From contig NZ_JADQAI010000006.1 of the NCBI RefSeq assembly GCF_022129235.1, positions 1-64,000 on the forward strand: a DNA stretch of 64,000 nt, written 5' to 3'. This stretch comes from Psychrobacter sp. Ps6 (GTDB lineage: Bacteria; Pseudomonadota; Gammaproteobacteria; Pseudomonadales; Moraxellaceae). The translations under genes and the position numbers were made by a program. The notes beneath the pieces were generated by a model, which made no database searches, had not been told where the DNA came from, and saw only the letters and a program-made list of their open reading frames with translations. Positions 9,101-18,560 of this stretch are shown piece by piece. Positions within the stretch are counted from its first letter, which is position 1, and each line of letters begins with the position of its first letter.

Positions 9101-10432
9101 ATGTCCAATCAGTTTCAGCTATTTAAGCGCCGCCGTTTTAGCGCCATGTTTTTTACCCAGTTTTTGGGCGCTTTTAATGACAATATCTTTAAACAAGCAC
9201 TCATACTGGTTCTGACTTATACCGCTGCCAGTCAATTGGGCGTCGAAGTCAGTATTTTAAACAATTTGGCCGCGATGTTATTCATACTGCCCTACTTTTT
9301 GTTTTCGGCATTGGCAGGACAAATCGCTGATAAGTATGAAAAATCTAAGCTCACGCAGTTTATCAAAGTGCTTGAGCTGATCATCATGGCAATCGCTGCG
9401 GTTGGTTTTGTTTTTGAATGGTACACCCTTTTATTTGTCGCGTTGTTTTTGATGGGCACGCATTCGACCTTTTTTGGACCGATTAAGTACGCTTATCTAC
9501 CACAGGCGATGAAAGAAGATGAGCTGGTCGGTGCCAATGGTCTGTTTCAGATGGGCACTTCTCTGGCTATACTTGTTGGTATGATTGTCGCTGGCATCTT
9601 AACTCAGCTATCACAATCACTGTACTGGATTAGCGCCACCGTATTGGTCGTTGCTGTGCTGGGTTATCTGGCAGCACGTTATATCCCTAACATGCCAGCT
9701 ATGCAGCCTGATCTTAAGATTAACTGGAATATTATCACCACCAGCTTGTCTACGGTGCGCTATCTCTACTCTCTACCATTTTTGTTTTTTGTCATTCTTG
9801 GCAACAGCTGGTTTTGGTTCTATGGGGCGACGTTTTTGACTCAAGTGCCAGAGTTCAGCAAAGTCATTTTGCATGGTGATGAGTCGGTGGTTATTTTTCT
9901 ATTGACGCTATTTTCGGTAGGCGTGTCGATAGGCTCGCTCCTATGCAAATCATTGACCAAAAACCAAGTAAGCCTGCGCCTATTACCTTTTGGTATTGCT
10001 GGATTGAGTATCTTTGCTATTGATTTGTACTTTTCACTTTCAAGCCTAAACATAAATGTGAATAATGACACATTGCTTGGTATCAGTGATTTATTTGGTA
10101 TCAGTGGGAGCTGGCGCGTTTTTGCTGATTTGTTCTTATTGGGATTTAGTGGTGGTCTGTATATTGTGCCTTTATATGCCTCGATGCAGGCCTATGCGCC
10201 AAAGAGCCATCGCGCGCGTATCGTGGGTGCCAACAACATATTCAATGCGATATTTATGGTCACGTCAGCGATTTTTGCGATTGTCATCTTAAATGCATTA
10301 GGGCTAAGTCTACCGCAGCTATTTTTGGTAACAGGTGTGCTCAATATTGCTTTTGGTATCTTCTTATACCTTAAGCTAAATAGACATATCAAACAGGCGG
10401 TTATCCAAACCAATGATGAAATGGTTATATAA
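9101..10432 (+). CDS. MFS transporter, LplT (lysophospholipid transporter)-like
   Basis: Twelve-helix major facilitator protein of 443 residues. The N-terminal motif GAFNDNIFKQAL and the segment ADKYEKSKL match the LplT family and the MFS half of LplT-acyltransferase fusions. Those proteins flip lysophospholipids across the inner membrane for re-acylation. No acyltransferase domain is fused here and none lies next to it, so the substrate is inferred from family resemblance only. ATG 9101 is supported by TAGGAA about six bases upstream. It stands alone: tamA is divergent upstream, and coq7 follows 183 bases later in the same direction without a clear terminator between them. Confidence 0.8.
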   Translation: MSNQFQLFKRRRFSAMFFTQFLGAFNDNIFKQALILVLTYTAASQLGVEVSILNNLAAMLFILPYFLFSALAGQIADKYEKSKLTQFIKVLELIIMAIAAVGFVFEWYTLLFVALFLMGTHSTFFGPIKYAYLPQAMKEDELVGANGLFQMGTSLAILVGMIVAGILTQLSQSLYWISATVLVVAVLGYLAARYIPNMPAMQPDLKINWNIITTSLSTVRYLYSLPFLFFVILGNSWFWFYGATFLTQVPEFSKVILHGDESVVIFLLTLFSVGVSIGSLLCKSLTKNQVSLRLLPFGIAGLSIFAIDLYFSLSSLNINVNNDTLLGISDLFGISGSWRVFADLFLLGFSGGLYIVPLYASMQAYAPKSHRARIVGANNIFNAIFMVTSAIFAIVILNALGLSLPQLFLVTGVLNIAFGIFLYLKLNRHIKQAVIQTNDEMVI

Positions 10433-10615
10433 ATAAGCCATATCGAGCTTAAATAACGATAGCAATCGATAGGTTATCAAGGTAATAATATTGATGCCGA
10501 TAATTTCGATTGTTTGCTATAGTAATGTGCATAAGAGCTGTACATAGGATTATTGCCCTAGAGCAGTCACTAGTCTTATTTTATTGATAGAATTTAACGC
10601 CATCAGGAGTGAACC

Positions 10616-11260
10616 ATGGCCCTGCGTCCCTTATCCAAAATCGACCAGTTATTGCTTGGGGTCGACAAAGCATTACGAGCTGTCGTGCCAAACTCAAACC
10701 CCAGTACGCGCCCATTGCCAGTGAGTAGTGACGAGATTCCTGAACTGACCATCACAGAGGCGCGTCATGTCGCAGGATTGATGCGTATCAATCATACCGG
10801 TGAAGTGTGTGCGCAAGGTCTCTACCACGGACAAGCATTTGCTGCGAAAGACAGTGGCGTCAAGCAAGCCATGCAAAATTCTGCTGAAGAAGAAGTCGAC
10901 CATCTGGTCTGGTGCGAGACGCGCTTAAATGAACTGGGTAGCCATGCGAGTGTGTTTACCCCGCTTTGGTATGGGATGTCTTTTGGCCTAGGTGCAGTCG
11001 CGGGGGCTATCTCAAATGAGTTTAGTTTGGGGTTTGTCGCGGAAACAGAAACACAAGTTAGCGAGCACCTGCAAGATCATATCAATCAACTACCCGAACA
11101 TGATAAACGTTCAAGAGAAATACTGGCACAAATGGATATCGAAGAGCGACATCATCGCGAGCTCGCACTAGCAAGTGGCGGCGCTGCATTATCACCACCT
11201 GTACGTCAGACGATGCGCTGGATGGCCAACTGTATGAAGGCGACTGCTTATCATTTGTAG
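10616..11260 (+). CDS. coq7: 2-polyprenyl-3-methyl-6-methoxy-1,4-benzoquinone hydroxylase (Coq7)
   Basis: Di-iron hydroxylase of ubiquinone biosynthesis acting on the penultimate ring-hydroxylation step at the inner membrane. The 214-residue protein has the ferritin-like iron-ligand motifs in order: NHTGEVCAQGLYHGQA (Glu about 62), EEEVDHLVW (paired Glu and His), ETETQVSEH and EERHHREL. It is the usual length for bacterial Coq7, which replaces UbiF in Pseudomonas, Acinetobacter and relatives. CAGGAG seven bases upstream supports the start. It is probably a single-gene unit. Its ubiquinone product is the pool from which the downstream bd oxidase would draw quinol. Confidence 0.94.
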   Translation: MALRPLSKIDQLLLGVDKALRAVVPNSNPSTRPLPVSSDEIPELTITEARHVAGLMRINHTGEVCAQGLYHGQAFAAKDSGVKQAMQNSAEEEVDHLVWCETRLNELGSHASVFTPLWYGMSFGLGAVAGAISNEFSLGFVAETETQVSEHLQDHINQLPEHDKRSREILAQMDIEERHHRELALASGGAALSPPVRQTMRWMANCMKATAYHL

Positions 11261-11478
11261 AGGTATATATAATAAGTTCATCGATGGCATATCTGGTCTC
11301 ACTGACACTACCAGATTCACTCAACGCTAGCGAGTAACAATCCTACCACAGATAGCGCAAAGCTTAATTTGCTAGGGTGTTAAAAATTTGTACGATTTTG
11401 CAGCAAAAATATATCCTGACTATCAACCGATTAATGAATAAATAACGACTAAATAAATTAAATAAGGTAATGATTTTT

Positions 11479-12657
11479 ATGAAAGCAACTCTCTTTAATA
11501 GCGCGTCTTCCAAGTCGCCAAAGCTTGCAACCTTGACTGCGCTCGCGGCTGCCTGTGCAATGATGCTTTCTGCGCCTGTGAATGCCGCAGAAGCTGACAC
11601 TGCTGCTACATCAGCACCTGCTGTACCGAGCGCTATAGATTCCAGCAAACGTGTGATTCGTCTGGCAAGGCCAGGTGCGACGGCCAGCACAGCTCAAAGT
11701 ACAACAGATGCTATGCCTTCTAATAGCGCTCCGTCAGTTAATACTCAGCCAATGATGCCGTCAAGCAACACTCAGCCTAACCGTACCCCTTTGAGCACGG
11801 CACAGGCAGCACAGATGATGCAATCAAGCAGTACTCAACCAAATCGTGTACCTGTCAGCGCCGCTCAGCCACCAGCATCGCAAATGATGAATCCAGCTAA
11901 TGCCCCTGTAATCAGCGGTACCACTCGCGTCTATGAGCCAGGTCCGATGACTGCGACTGGTATTGATCTGCGCAGCGGTCAGCTCTTGAATATTCCAACA
12001 CCACAAGTACAGCTCTCAGATGTGAGCTTTATCAAAACCGTCTTGATCCCGCAACAAAAGGGCCTAGGTACTGATAAACTTGACGTCAGTTTGCTTGATG
12101 ATTTCATCGCAGACGTCTCACCGAATGCTCGTCACTATCCACCGAACTTCCCTAACCGCACTCAGCGCCATTACACTCGCGAAAAAATCAAAGTATTGGC
12201 CGATTGGATTGAGCCTTATGCCAAATCACCAAATGCGTCTTACGATGTATTGATGCGCGCAGCTAAGCTAAACGGAATGGGTCGTAATCTAGACTTAGGC
12301 TCAGACTACACGGTACGCGGCGGGCAATATGTTGACCGCGCCATCAAAATTCAACCAGATAGCGGTGAAGCCAATTTCTTATATGGCATGATGCTATCAG
12401 AAGGTGGCGGGTTTAAAGAAGGCCAAAAATATCTAGACCGCGCCGTATCACTAGGTTATACCGAAGCAGAGCAAAGCTTGGCACAGTCAGACCTACTCAG
12501 TGATCGCCGTGCTAACGCCCTAGAGCGCCTACGTCGTCTTGAAGCAAAATACCCTAACAACACCGTTATTCCTCAGCAAATCAAACTGGTTGAAGATGGC
12601 AAATTCTACATTTGGGACATCCCTGCACCGGATATCAATGTGAAGCCAGGTGCCTAA
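11479..12657 (+). CDS. Secreted protein of unknown function with C-terminal TPR/Sel1-like repeats
   Basis: About 392 residues. A classical signal peptide (hydrophobic core, then APVNAAEA) gives likely cleavage after NAA near residue 37. Residues about 65-135 form a low-complexity Ser/Gln/Pro/Met linker containing the duplicated unit SSNTQPNRTP / SSSTQPNRVP. The C-terminal half is helical and resembles TPR or Sel1 repeats (GEANFLYGMMLSEGGGF, GQKYLDRAVSLGY). I place the start at ATG 11479, eleven bases after AAGG; ATG 11470 is possible but only two bases from it. No catalytic motif seen. A periplasmic scaffold role is the most one can infer. A strong terminator follows at 12718. Confidence 0.7.
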   Translation: MKATLFNSASSKSPKLATLTALAAACAMMLSAPVNAAEADTAATSAPAVPSAIDSSKRVIRLARPGATASTAQSTTDAMPSNSAPSVNTQPMMPSSNTQPNRTPLSTAQAAQMMQSSSTQPNRVPVSAAQPPASQMMNPANAPVISGTTRVYEPGPMTATGIDLRSGQLLNIPTPQVQLSDVSFIKTVLIPQQKGLGTDKLDVSLLDDFIADVSPNARHYPPNFPNRTQRHYTREKIKVLADWIEPYAKSPNASYDVLMRAAKLNGMGRNLDLGSDYTVRGGQYVDRAIKIQPDSGEANFLYGMMLSEGGGFKEGQKYLDRAVSLGYTEAEQSLAQSDLLSDRRANALERLRRLEAKYPNNTVIPQQIKLVEDGKFYIWDIPAPDINVKPGA

Positions 12658-12717
12658 ATTGGTACTGTTTGCCTACATTAAAGATAAACAAATAATTTTG
12701 TAGTCTTAGCATACCTA

Positions 12718-12758
12718 GCGCCTTTGTTTTTATGAATATAAAGCAAAGGCGCTTTTTT
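12718..12758 (+). terminator. Rho-independent terminator after the TPR-like gene
   Basis: Perfect 9-bp stem GCGCCTTTG / CAAAGGCGC (12718-12726 and 12744-12752), with further A/T pairing possible in the loop, followed by six T at 12753-12758. It lies 60 bases after the stop of the upstream gene. Confidence 0.85.
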
Positions 12759-13027
12759 GTATCTAATAGAAACCTGCTTGCACAGAACATTGTCTTTTTA
12801 TACTTTGTCTTTTTCTCCTTTGTCTAAATGAACGCCCTTTTTAACCAAAAATTTAAGTGTATCTCAAAATAATAACCATCATTTGAAAAAATCGTTCGAT
12901 ATATAGCGCTTGGTTACAACCCTTCAAATAAAATAGTCTAATATCAAAAGTTACGCTAAACTCTATTATAACCAAGAGCATTTCCATTTCTAGTTTTCTC
13001 ATAACTACTTTTTTACCGGACTGACCT
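12759..13027. other. AT-rich intergenic region upstream of the lipoprotein hydrolase
   Basis: With the terminator region before it, this makes about 370 gene-free bases. It is AT-rich and presumably holds the promoter of the hydrolase gene. I could not pick a confident -35/-10 pair, and no RNA or repeat was recognised. Confidence 0.35.
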
Positions 13028-15499
13028 ATGACTTCTGCTAGCACTAGCAAAAACACGGTAACGCAAGCCAATAAAAAAATGCTGCCTATCGCCTCAGTCG
13101 CATTATTAACAGCCGCAATGCTGCTACCAGCCTGTAGTGTCGTCTCGGTGGAAAAACAAGCATCGGCCAAGACCATCTCAGCACAGCGCGGTAATATCGT
13201 CACTGATAATCAACTAAGCAGCGATACGGCATCTGCCTTGCTATCAGCAGGTCTTAATGAGCAAGCTTGTATGCAGCAATTCGACTTGTGCCTGACTCAG
13301 CTCACGGACAGTATTTTAAATAAGCACTATCGACCTGCACTGGCGATTTTTGCAGAACTGCACTACGCAAAAGCGCGCCAGCTTGCCGACTCACAAAACT
13401 GCCGCAATGCACTTGCTCGTCCACCACTTGACCCATACTACGCCAATGCGCCTTTGAGCGAAGACGATGCCAAAACGCAGCAAGAAGAGACCACTCTTTG
13501 CTTAAACAATTATCAGGACAGACTATTTAATGCGGTTAAATATAGCTATACCTATTTGTTTTATGACAGCCTGACTCATGATTTTGAGGGTGCTGATGAA
13601 AGCTATAGTAGTGATCATGCGCAAACCCGCATCCCAACTGACAACGATATTCAGACCCAAGATATCTACAACGCTGCCAGCAATGATGTCATTACGCAGC
13701 TGTATCGATCGACCGAAAATTCAGATAAATTAATGAATGGCACAAGAGTGGAATACTTAACCATACCTTCTGCCAAGCGCGATAGCAGCGATCAAGCAGC
13801 GATTGCCAATCGAGCCCCGCTAAAAGGTAGAGCGATCGACCAAGTGAAGGTCATGAAAGTACAAGTAGATGATTATGACCTCGGCATCTATTTGCCAAAT
13901 GAAAACAACTATTTGCAAAATGCTCATAAGCAAGACTCTGCGCTAGCAGACTTAGTTTCTACTTACGAGCTACGTCTCTCTGGGCTAAACTCTGTTAGCA
14001 AACGTCCCGGTTTAGGTATCAGCTTAGTTGCTTCTCTCGATGATCGATATACCACCACGATTCGCCAGTTATTGGCATCATCACTATCGGGTCGATTAGC
14101 CAATGAGAGTGACAATACAAAAGATAGCGAGCCAAGCTCACGCATTTACCCTACTGGTCATCTACTGCTGACTGGTTTGATCAAACCAAGTGGTGATAGC
14201 GTGCTGGATGTGCTGAGCAGTCGCCAGCTCGATATCCATCTATACAATCCATACCAAACTGAAACCGTCAACATTCTTAACGATAACTATCCGTTAGCAG
14301 CCAATTTCTCAGCAGGTTATGGAATGTGGCTGGCAGAAAACCAGTTGGACAGCGTGGGTTATTTGAACCTCATCACGCGCCAGCCAGATGCTCGTCTACC
14401 CAAACTGTTTATGCTCGAACCTTATGACCCTGACAAGCGTGTCATCATTATGCTGCATGGGCTGGCGTCTAGCCCTGCAACGTGGGTCAATCTTACTAAC
14501 GATATTCTCAATGATGATAAGCTGCGCGACAATTACCAAGTTTGGCAAATATTTTATCCAACCAATTTGCCTATTTTAGAAAACCGTTATCAGATTCAGC
14601 AATTAATCAACACTACCTACGAGCAGACGGACCCGACAGGACAAAATCGCGCCAGTAAAAACAGCGTGATCATTAGCCACAGCATGGGAGCCATTATCGC
14701 GCGCATGATGCTGTCCGATGACAACTTGGTCGATGATTTGGATAGACTTGATGATCAAGACATTCTCTCTAGTAGTGAAAAACGGCAAATCCGTGACGCA
14801 CTAAAAGAATCGTTTGGTGAAAAGGAATTGAAAAAACGGTTTGAGCTACAATCCTTGCCACAAGTAGACACCGCTGTCTTTTTATCTGCACCTTTTCGCG
14901 GCACTGACTATGCAGACCGCTGGTTTACGCGGGCACTGCGCCGTATTGTTTATTTGCCAGTCGGTTTGGTCAAAACTGTGACTGATAACTTAGCGACGAT
15001 TGCCACGCAAGGCGATCTGGCGCAAAACCCATTGGGCGCTTTATATCTACAAAATGGTGCCAGTCAGCTCAGTGACAAATCTTCTTTTATCGAATTAACC
15101 AAAGATCTGACGATCAATAGCCATGTGACTTATCATTCAATTATTGCCAACAACGATGCTGATATCACAAAAGGGTTGGCTCAAGCACAGCCTGACGGTG
15201 CCAAAATTGATTTATCGCAAGCAGTAGAAGAAGACGCGACAGATAAAAGCGTAAGTGTCAGCGTGTCAGAGGACACATCAGAGCTGCCTGCTGAGCCGCT
15301 TGTCGCTGCCGTCACTGTTGATAAAAATATCAGTCAGGCGCTAACCCAGCGTTTATCAGATGGCATTGTTCCCTATACCAGTGCTCACCTAGATGGCGCC
15401 GCGTCTGAAACAGTTATCAATGGCGGTCATAGTATTCAAACCAATCCGCAAACTATTTTGACGCTGCGGCGAATTTTGCATGAACAGTTACAAGAATGA
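13028..15499 (+). CDS. Large lipoprotein with alpha/beta-hydrolase (lipase/esterase) domain
   Basis: 823 residues. A lipobox LLPACS near residue 38 follows a hydrophobic segment, so the protein is probably lipidated at that Cys. The first 450 residues match no domain I recognise. The second half is an alpha/beta hydrolase: MLHGLASSPATW supplies the oxyanion-hole HG, SHSMGAIIARMM supplies the nucleophile elbow (Ser about 553), and GGHSIQTNP near the C-terminus likely carries the catalytic His. Substrate is unknown; PGAP1-like or triacylglycerol-lipase-like activity are options. The acidic, Ser/Thr-rich patch at about 735-760 looks like a surface loop. Transcribed alone, with 450 bases before cydA. 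Confidence 0.8.
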   Translation: MTSASTSKNTVTQANKKMLPIASVALLTAAMLLPACSVVSVEKQASAKTISAQRGNIVTDNQLSSDTASALLSAGLNEQACMQQFDLCLTQLTDSILNKHYRPALAIFAELHYAKARQLADSQNCRNALARPPLDPYYANAPLSEDDAKTQQEETTLCLNNYQDRLFNAVKYSYTYLFYDSLTHDFEGADESYSSDHAQTRIPTDNDIQTQDIYNAASNDVITQLYRSTENSDKLMNGTRVEYLTIPSAKRDSSDQAAIANRAPLKGRAIDQVKVMKVQVDDYDLGIYLPNENNYLQNAHKQDSALADLVSTYELRLSGLNSVSKRPGLGISLVASLDDRYTTTIRQLLASSLSGRLANESDNTKDSEPSSRIYPTGHLLLTGLIKPSGDSVLDVLSSRQLDIHLYNPYQTETVNILNDNYPLAANFSAGYGMWLAENQLDSVGYLNLITRQPDARLPKLFMLEPYDPDKRVIIMLHGLASSPATWVNLTNDILNDDKLRDNYQVWQIFYPTNLPILENRYQIQQLINTTYEQTDPTGQNRASKNSVIISHSMGAIIARMMLSDDNLVDDLDRLDDQDILSSSEKRQIRDALKESFGEKELKKRFELQSLPQVDTAVFLSAPFRGTDYADRWFTRALRRIVYLPVGLVKTVTDNLATIATQGDLAQNPLGALYLQNGASQLSDKSSFIELTKDLTINSHVTYHSIIANNDADITKGLAQAQPDGAKIDLSQAVEEDATDKSVSVSVSEDTSELPAEPLVAAVTVDKNISQALTQRLSDGIVPYTSAHLDGAASETVINGGHSIQTNPQTILTLRRILHEQLQE

Positions 15500-15741
15500 T
15501 GTATGTTTTTGTTATTGGTGAATGTTTTAATGCATGGGACACCAAGTAATAAACAGAACAGATGTTTTATGAAAAAATACTCACTATTTCCAAGTCATTG
15601 TTATTCATAACGTTAATTTTATTTTCAAGAGTATTTTATGATTGTTTTTCTGACTCATAGGTATGTAGCTGTCTAACGGTATGGGTTGCGTGACTATCTA
15701 GGGAGGCGCATAATATATACAGCACATGACTGTAATATATG

Positions 15742-15810
15742 AATTTATAGGGACATAAATTATTCAATTCAGCTAAACAGTGAGTCGCAAGCTTAGCCAC
15801 AATTTATGTC
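15742..15810. promoter_or_regulatory. Inverted-repeat cluster upstream of cydA, candidate operator
   Basis: AATTTAT (15742-15748), six-base spacer, ATAAATT (15755-15761) is a perfect dyad. A further copy, AATTTATGTC (15801-15810), is exactly complementary to GACATAAATT (15752-15761) across a 39-base gap. Three half-sites within 70 bases upstream of the oxidase operon suggest a regulator site or an mRNA stem. The regulator is unknown. Confidence 0.4.
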
Positions 15811-15879
15811 TAATGTTGGTAAAGTAAAGTTCTGCGCCATTGAGCCATTGCCCGTAATCTTTGTCACCTTGATTTATGT

Positions 15880-15897
15880 ACAGTTACGGACAGTTAC
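15880..15897. repeat. Tandem ACAGTTAC direct repeat upstream of cydA
   Basis: ACAGTTAC occurs at 15880-15887 and 15890-15897, one helical turn apart, 55 bases before the cydA start. One-turn spacing suits a dimeric activator site, but this is inference. Confidence 0.35.
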
Positions 15898-15952
15898 TTG
15901 AGCGTTGTACGGAAGCCAGCGCTATTCAGCTAACAGATGAGAGTAACCGTTT

Positions 15953-17449
15953 ATGTTCGCTACGTTTATGATTGACCAGCTCGATGCGCTGATGCTCGCG
16001 CGCATTCAGTTTGCTTTTGTTATCTCGTTTCATATTGTCTTTCCTGCCTTCTCTATCGGACTTGCCAGCTGGCTTGCAGTACTTGAATTTCGCTGGTTAA
16101 GAACCGGTAATCCTATCTATGCTGAAGTGTATAAGCATTGGGTCAAGATATTTGCCGTCGTTTTCGGTCTAGGTGTGGTATCTGGCGTGGTGATGTCTTA
16201 TCAGTTCGGTACTAACTGGGCTGTATTCTCTGACAAGGCAGGTAACGTTTTAGGCCCACTACTCGCCTATGAAGTACTGACTGCTTTTTTCTTAGAAGCT
16301 TCTTTTTTGGGTATCATGCTATTTGGCTGGGGACGTGTCAGCAAACGCATGCACTTTGCCTCGACTGCCATTGTCGCTATTGGTACGCTAATCTCAGGAT
16401 TTTGGATACTTTCTGCTAACAGTTTTATGCAAACCCCTCAGGGCTTTATGATGGGTGCAGACGGTCTGCTTTATCCAACCGACTGGCTTGAGATTATTTT
16501 CAACCCTTCATTTCCTTACCGCTACGCACATATGATGACCGCGGCATTCTTGACGACTGCCTTTGTTATCGGTGGTATTGGTGCTTACTATATCCAATCC
16601 AAAAAACATGCCGATCACCGTGCGCATGGTCGCGTGATGCTTGGTATGGCGATGATTATGGCTATCTTTGTCGCGCCGGCGCAGGTGTTGATTGGGGATG
16701 AGCATGGTCTAAATACGCTTGAACATCAGCCAGCTAAAGTCGCCGCCATGGAAGGTATCTGGGAGGATGAGCGCGGTGCCGCTCTACGACTATTTGCGAT
16801 TCCTGATCAAGAAAACCAGACCAATAAATACGAAGTAAAAATCCCTTATGTGACTGGCCTGATTCTTACCCATTCATTAGATGGTGAGGTCAAAGGTTTA
16901 AAGAACTGGGCACCTGCAGACCAGCCACCGGTCATTATTGTGTTCTGGGCATTTCGTATCATGGTTGGTATCGGGATGTTGATGGTGCTGGTTGGCTTAT
17001 TCAGTCTCTACAAATACTTTAAGAAACAACAATTCAATTCTGATAGCGTGTGGTTCCACCGTGCGTGGATGATGATGACGCCGCTTGGCTTTATTGCTCT
17101 ATTGTCCGGTTGGTTCGTGACTGAAACAGGACGTCAGCCTTGGACAGTATATGGGGTGATTCGTACTGCTGAAAGTATGTCTCCCCTTGCAGCGCAGCAA
17201 GTGGCTACGACACTCATTGGCTTTATTGTGCTCTATATCTTTGTTTTTGGTGCGGGTAGTTTTTATATCTTGCGTTTGATTGCCCAAGGTCCTAAGCCTT
17301 ATACAGATCCTGCTGAAGACAACTTCTATGAACACTCAGTAACAGAAAGCCAAGGTCGCGCATTGAGTGGCGACAGCAATCCTGCCAAAAATACTGAAGA
17401 GGACTTAGATGCGCCTGCAGATGATGTCGATGATGGAGGATTACGCTAA
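15953..17449 (+). CDS. cydA: Cytochrome bd-type quinol oxidase subunit I (cyanide-insensitive-oxidase type)
   Basis: Haem-bearing subunit of the bd-type terminal oxidase that oxidises ubiquinol and reduces oxygen to water in the inner membrane. 498 residues, multi-helix. The N-terminal segment ARIQFAFVISFHIVFP carries the haem-ligand His (27), PYRYAHMMTAAF carries the second His, and FRIMVG carries the Met ligand. GWFVTETGRQPW is the family signature. The Q-loop after EHQPAKVAAMEG is short, as in the CioA subgroup named for cyanide insensitivity, and the tail is acidic. The TAATG junction makes it overlap cydB by one base, so translation is probably coupled. cioA is an equally valid name. Confidence 0.94.
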   Translation: MFATFMIDQLDALMLARIQFAFVISFHIVFPAFSIGLASWLAVLEFRWLRTGNPIYAEVYKHWVKIFAVVFGLGVVSGVVMSYQFGTNWAVFSDKAGNVLGPLLAYEVLTAFFLEASFLGIMLFGWGRVSKRMHFASTAIVAIGTLISGFWILSANSFMQTPQGFMMGADGLLYPTDWLEIIFNPSFPYRYAHMMTAAFLTTAFVIGGIGAYYIQSKKHADHRAHGRVMLGMAMIMAIFVAPAQVLIGDEHGLNTLEHQPAKVAAMEGIWEDERGAALRLFAIPDQENQTNKYEVKIPYVTGLILTHSLDGEVKGLKNWAPADQPPVIIVFWAFRIMVGIGMLMVLVGLFSLYKYFKKQQFNSDSVWFHRAWMMMTPLGFIALLSGWFVTETGRQPWTVYGVIRTAESMSPLAAQQVATTLIGFIVLYIFVFGAGSFYILRLIAQGPKPYTDPAEDNFYEHSVTESQGRALSGDSNPAKNTEEDLDAPADDVDDGGLR

Positions 17450-18465
17450 TGTTTAACTTCGGTGATGTATTAGATTTACCTCTTATTTGGGGCGGATTGA
17501 TTGCTTTATCTGTCTTTGTTTATGTGCTGCTTGATGGGTTTGATTTGGGCTGCGGAATTTTATTCCCGTTTGCAGGCTCAGATAAAAATCGCAGTCGCAT
17601 GATGAATTCTATCGCCCCTTTCTGGGATGGTAACGAGACGTGGTTGGTATTGGGCGGTGGCGGTCTATTTGCCGCCTTCCCTGTTGCTTACGGTATCATC
17701 ATGACAGGTCTCTACCTACCTGTGACCGCCATGCTATTCGGTCTTATCATGCGCGGGGTAGCGTTTGAGTTTCGCTTCAAGTCGTCGTCGCGTCGACATG
17801 TGTGGGACACTTTCTTTTTTGTCGGCTCAGTCGTTGCTACTTTCTCTCAAGGTATTATGCTTGGTGCGCTGGTACAAGGGTTAGAGGCCAGTAACCGTCT
17901 CTATACTGGTGGCCCGTTTGATTGGTTTACGCCTTTCTCGATTGTTTGCGGATTTGCCATGATTATCGGTTATGCCTTACTTGGCTCGACATGGCTCATC
18001 ATAAAAACAGAACACTCCCTACAAGTATGGGCGCGCAGAGTCTCAGGCTGGATGCTGACCGCGTTAGTGGTAGCGATGATTGTTGTGACCGCGTTCATGT
18101 ATTTTTCGGACATTGATGCATTAGAGGGATGGTTTGGTTTTCCAGAGCTGCTATATCTTGCCCCTATGCCTGTCATTGCTGTGATTTTGTTCTTTATCAT
18201 GCGCAAAGACCTGAAGACCGAACGTGAGTATCGTCCGTTTTTATTGACGGTTGCGCTATTTTTAATGGGTTATATCGGTGTTTGTTTTGCGCTATTCCCT
18301 TATATCGTACCGTATCAGATGACAATTTATGAGGCGGCGGCGGCGGATACTTCGCTATCATTTATGCTTATTGGCGCTGTTATCATGCTACCGATTATCT
18401 TGAGCTATACCGCTTTTGCTTACTATACGTTCAAAGGTAAATCTGATCATAATCCGATGTACTAA
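17449..18465 (+). CDS. cydB: Cytochrome bd-type quinol oxidase subunit II
   Basis: Second, haem-free integral subunit of the bd oxidase; 338 residues with about eight membrane helices. The N-terminus has the family motif VYVLLDGFDLGCGILFPF and then WDGNETWLVLGGGGLFAAFP, both typical of CydB/CioB. The start overlaps the cydA stop, and GGAGGA lies nine bases upstream inside cydA. It is followed 95 bases later by the 38-residue DUF2474-like protein, a combination characteristic of CioAB operons. Confidence 0.95.
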   Translation: MFNFGDVLDLPLIWGGLIALSVFVYVLLDGFDLGCGILFPFAGSDKNRSRMMNSIAPFWDGNETWLVLGGGGLFAAFPVAYGIIMTGLYLPVTAMLFGLIMRGVAFEFRFKSSSRRHVWDTFFFVGSVVATFSQGIMLGALVQGLEASNRLYTGGPFDWFTPFSIVCGFAMIIGYALLGSTWLIIKTEHSLQVWARRVSGWMLTALVVAMIVVTAFMYFSDIDALEGWFGFPELLYLAPMPVIAVILFFIMRKDLKTEREYRPFLLTVALFLMGYIGVCFALFPYIVPYQMTIYEAAAADTSLSFMLIGAVIMLPIILSYTAFAYYTFKGKSDHNPMY

Positions 18466-18560
18466 TCGTTAATAGTGATAAGTAACGGATCAGCTAGAAG
18501 CAGTGGCTATTTTTGCTGACAGTTGATAGCCACTGTTGATACGCTAATCAGGAGAAAGAT

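Larger units (their letters stand above)
15500..15952. other. Long leader/intergenic region upstream of cydAB with repeat motifs
   Basis: About 450 bases with no convincing ORF. It contains a cluster of AATTTAT/ATAAATT elements (15742-15810) and an eight-base direct repeat ACAGTTAC with ten-base period (15880-15897), both given separately. I looked for an FNR/ANR site (TTGAT-N4-ATCAA) and did not find one. A promoter for the oxidase operon must lie here. Confidence 0.45.

Noticed and set aside
12853-13203. 116-codon minus-strand frame overlapping the 5' end of the lipoprotein hydrolase
   Set aside because: It overlaps the signal peptide and lipobox of a supported gene and has no recognisable protein features.
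15500-15952. FNR/ANR box upstream of cydA
   Set aside because: TTGAT occurs near 15869 but the partner half ATCAA at four bases distance is missing.
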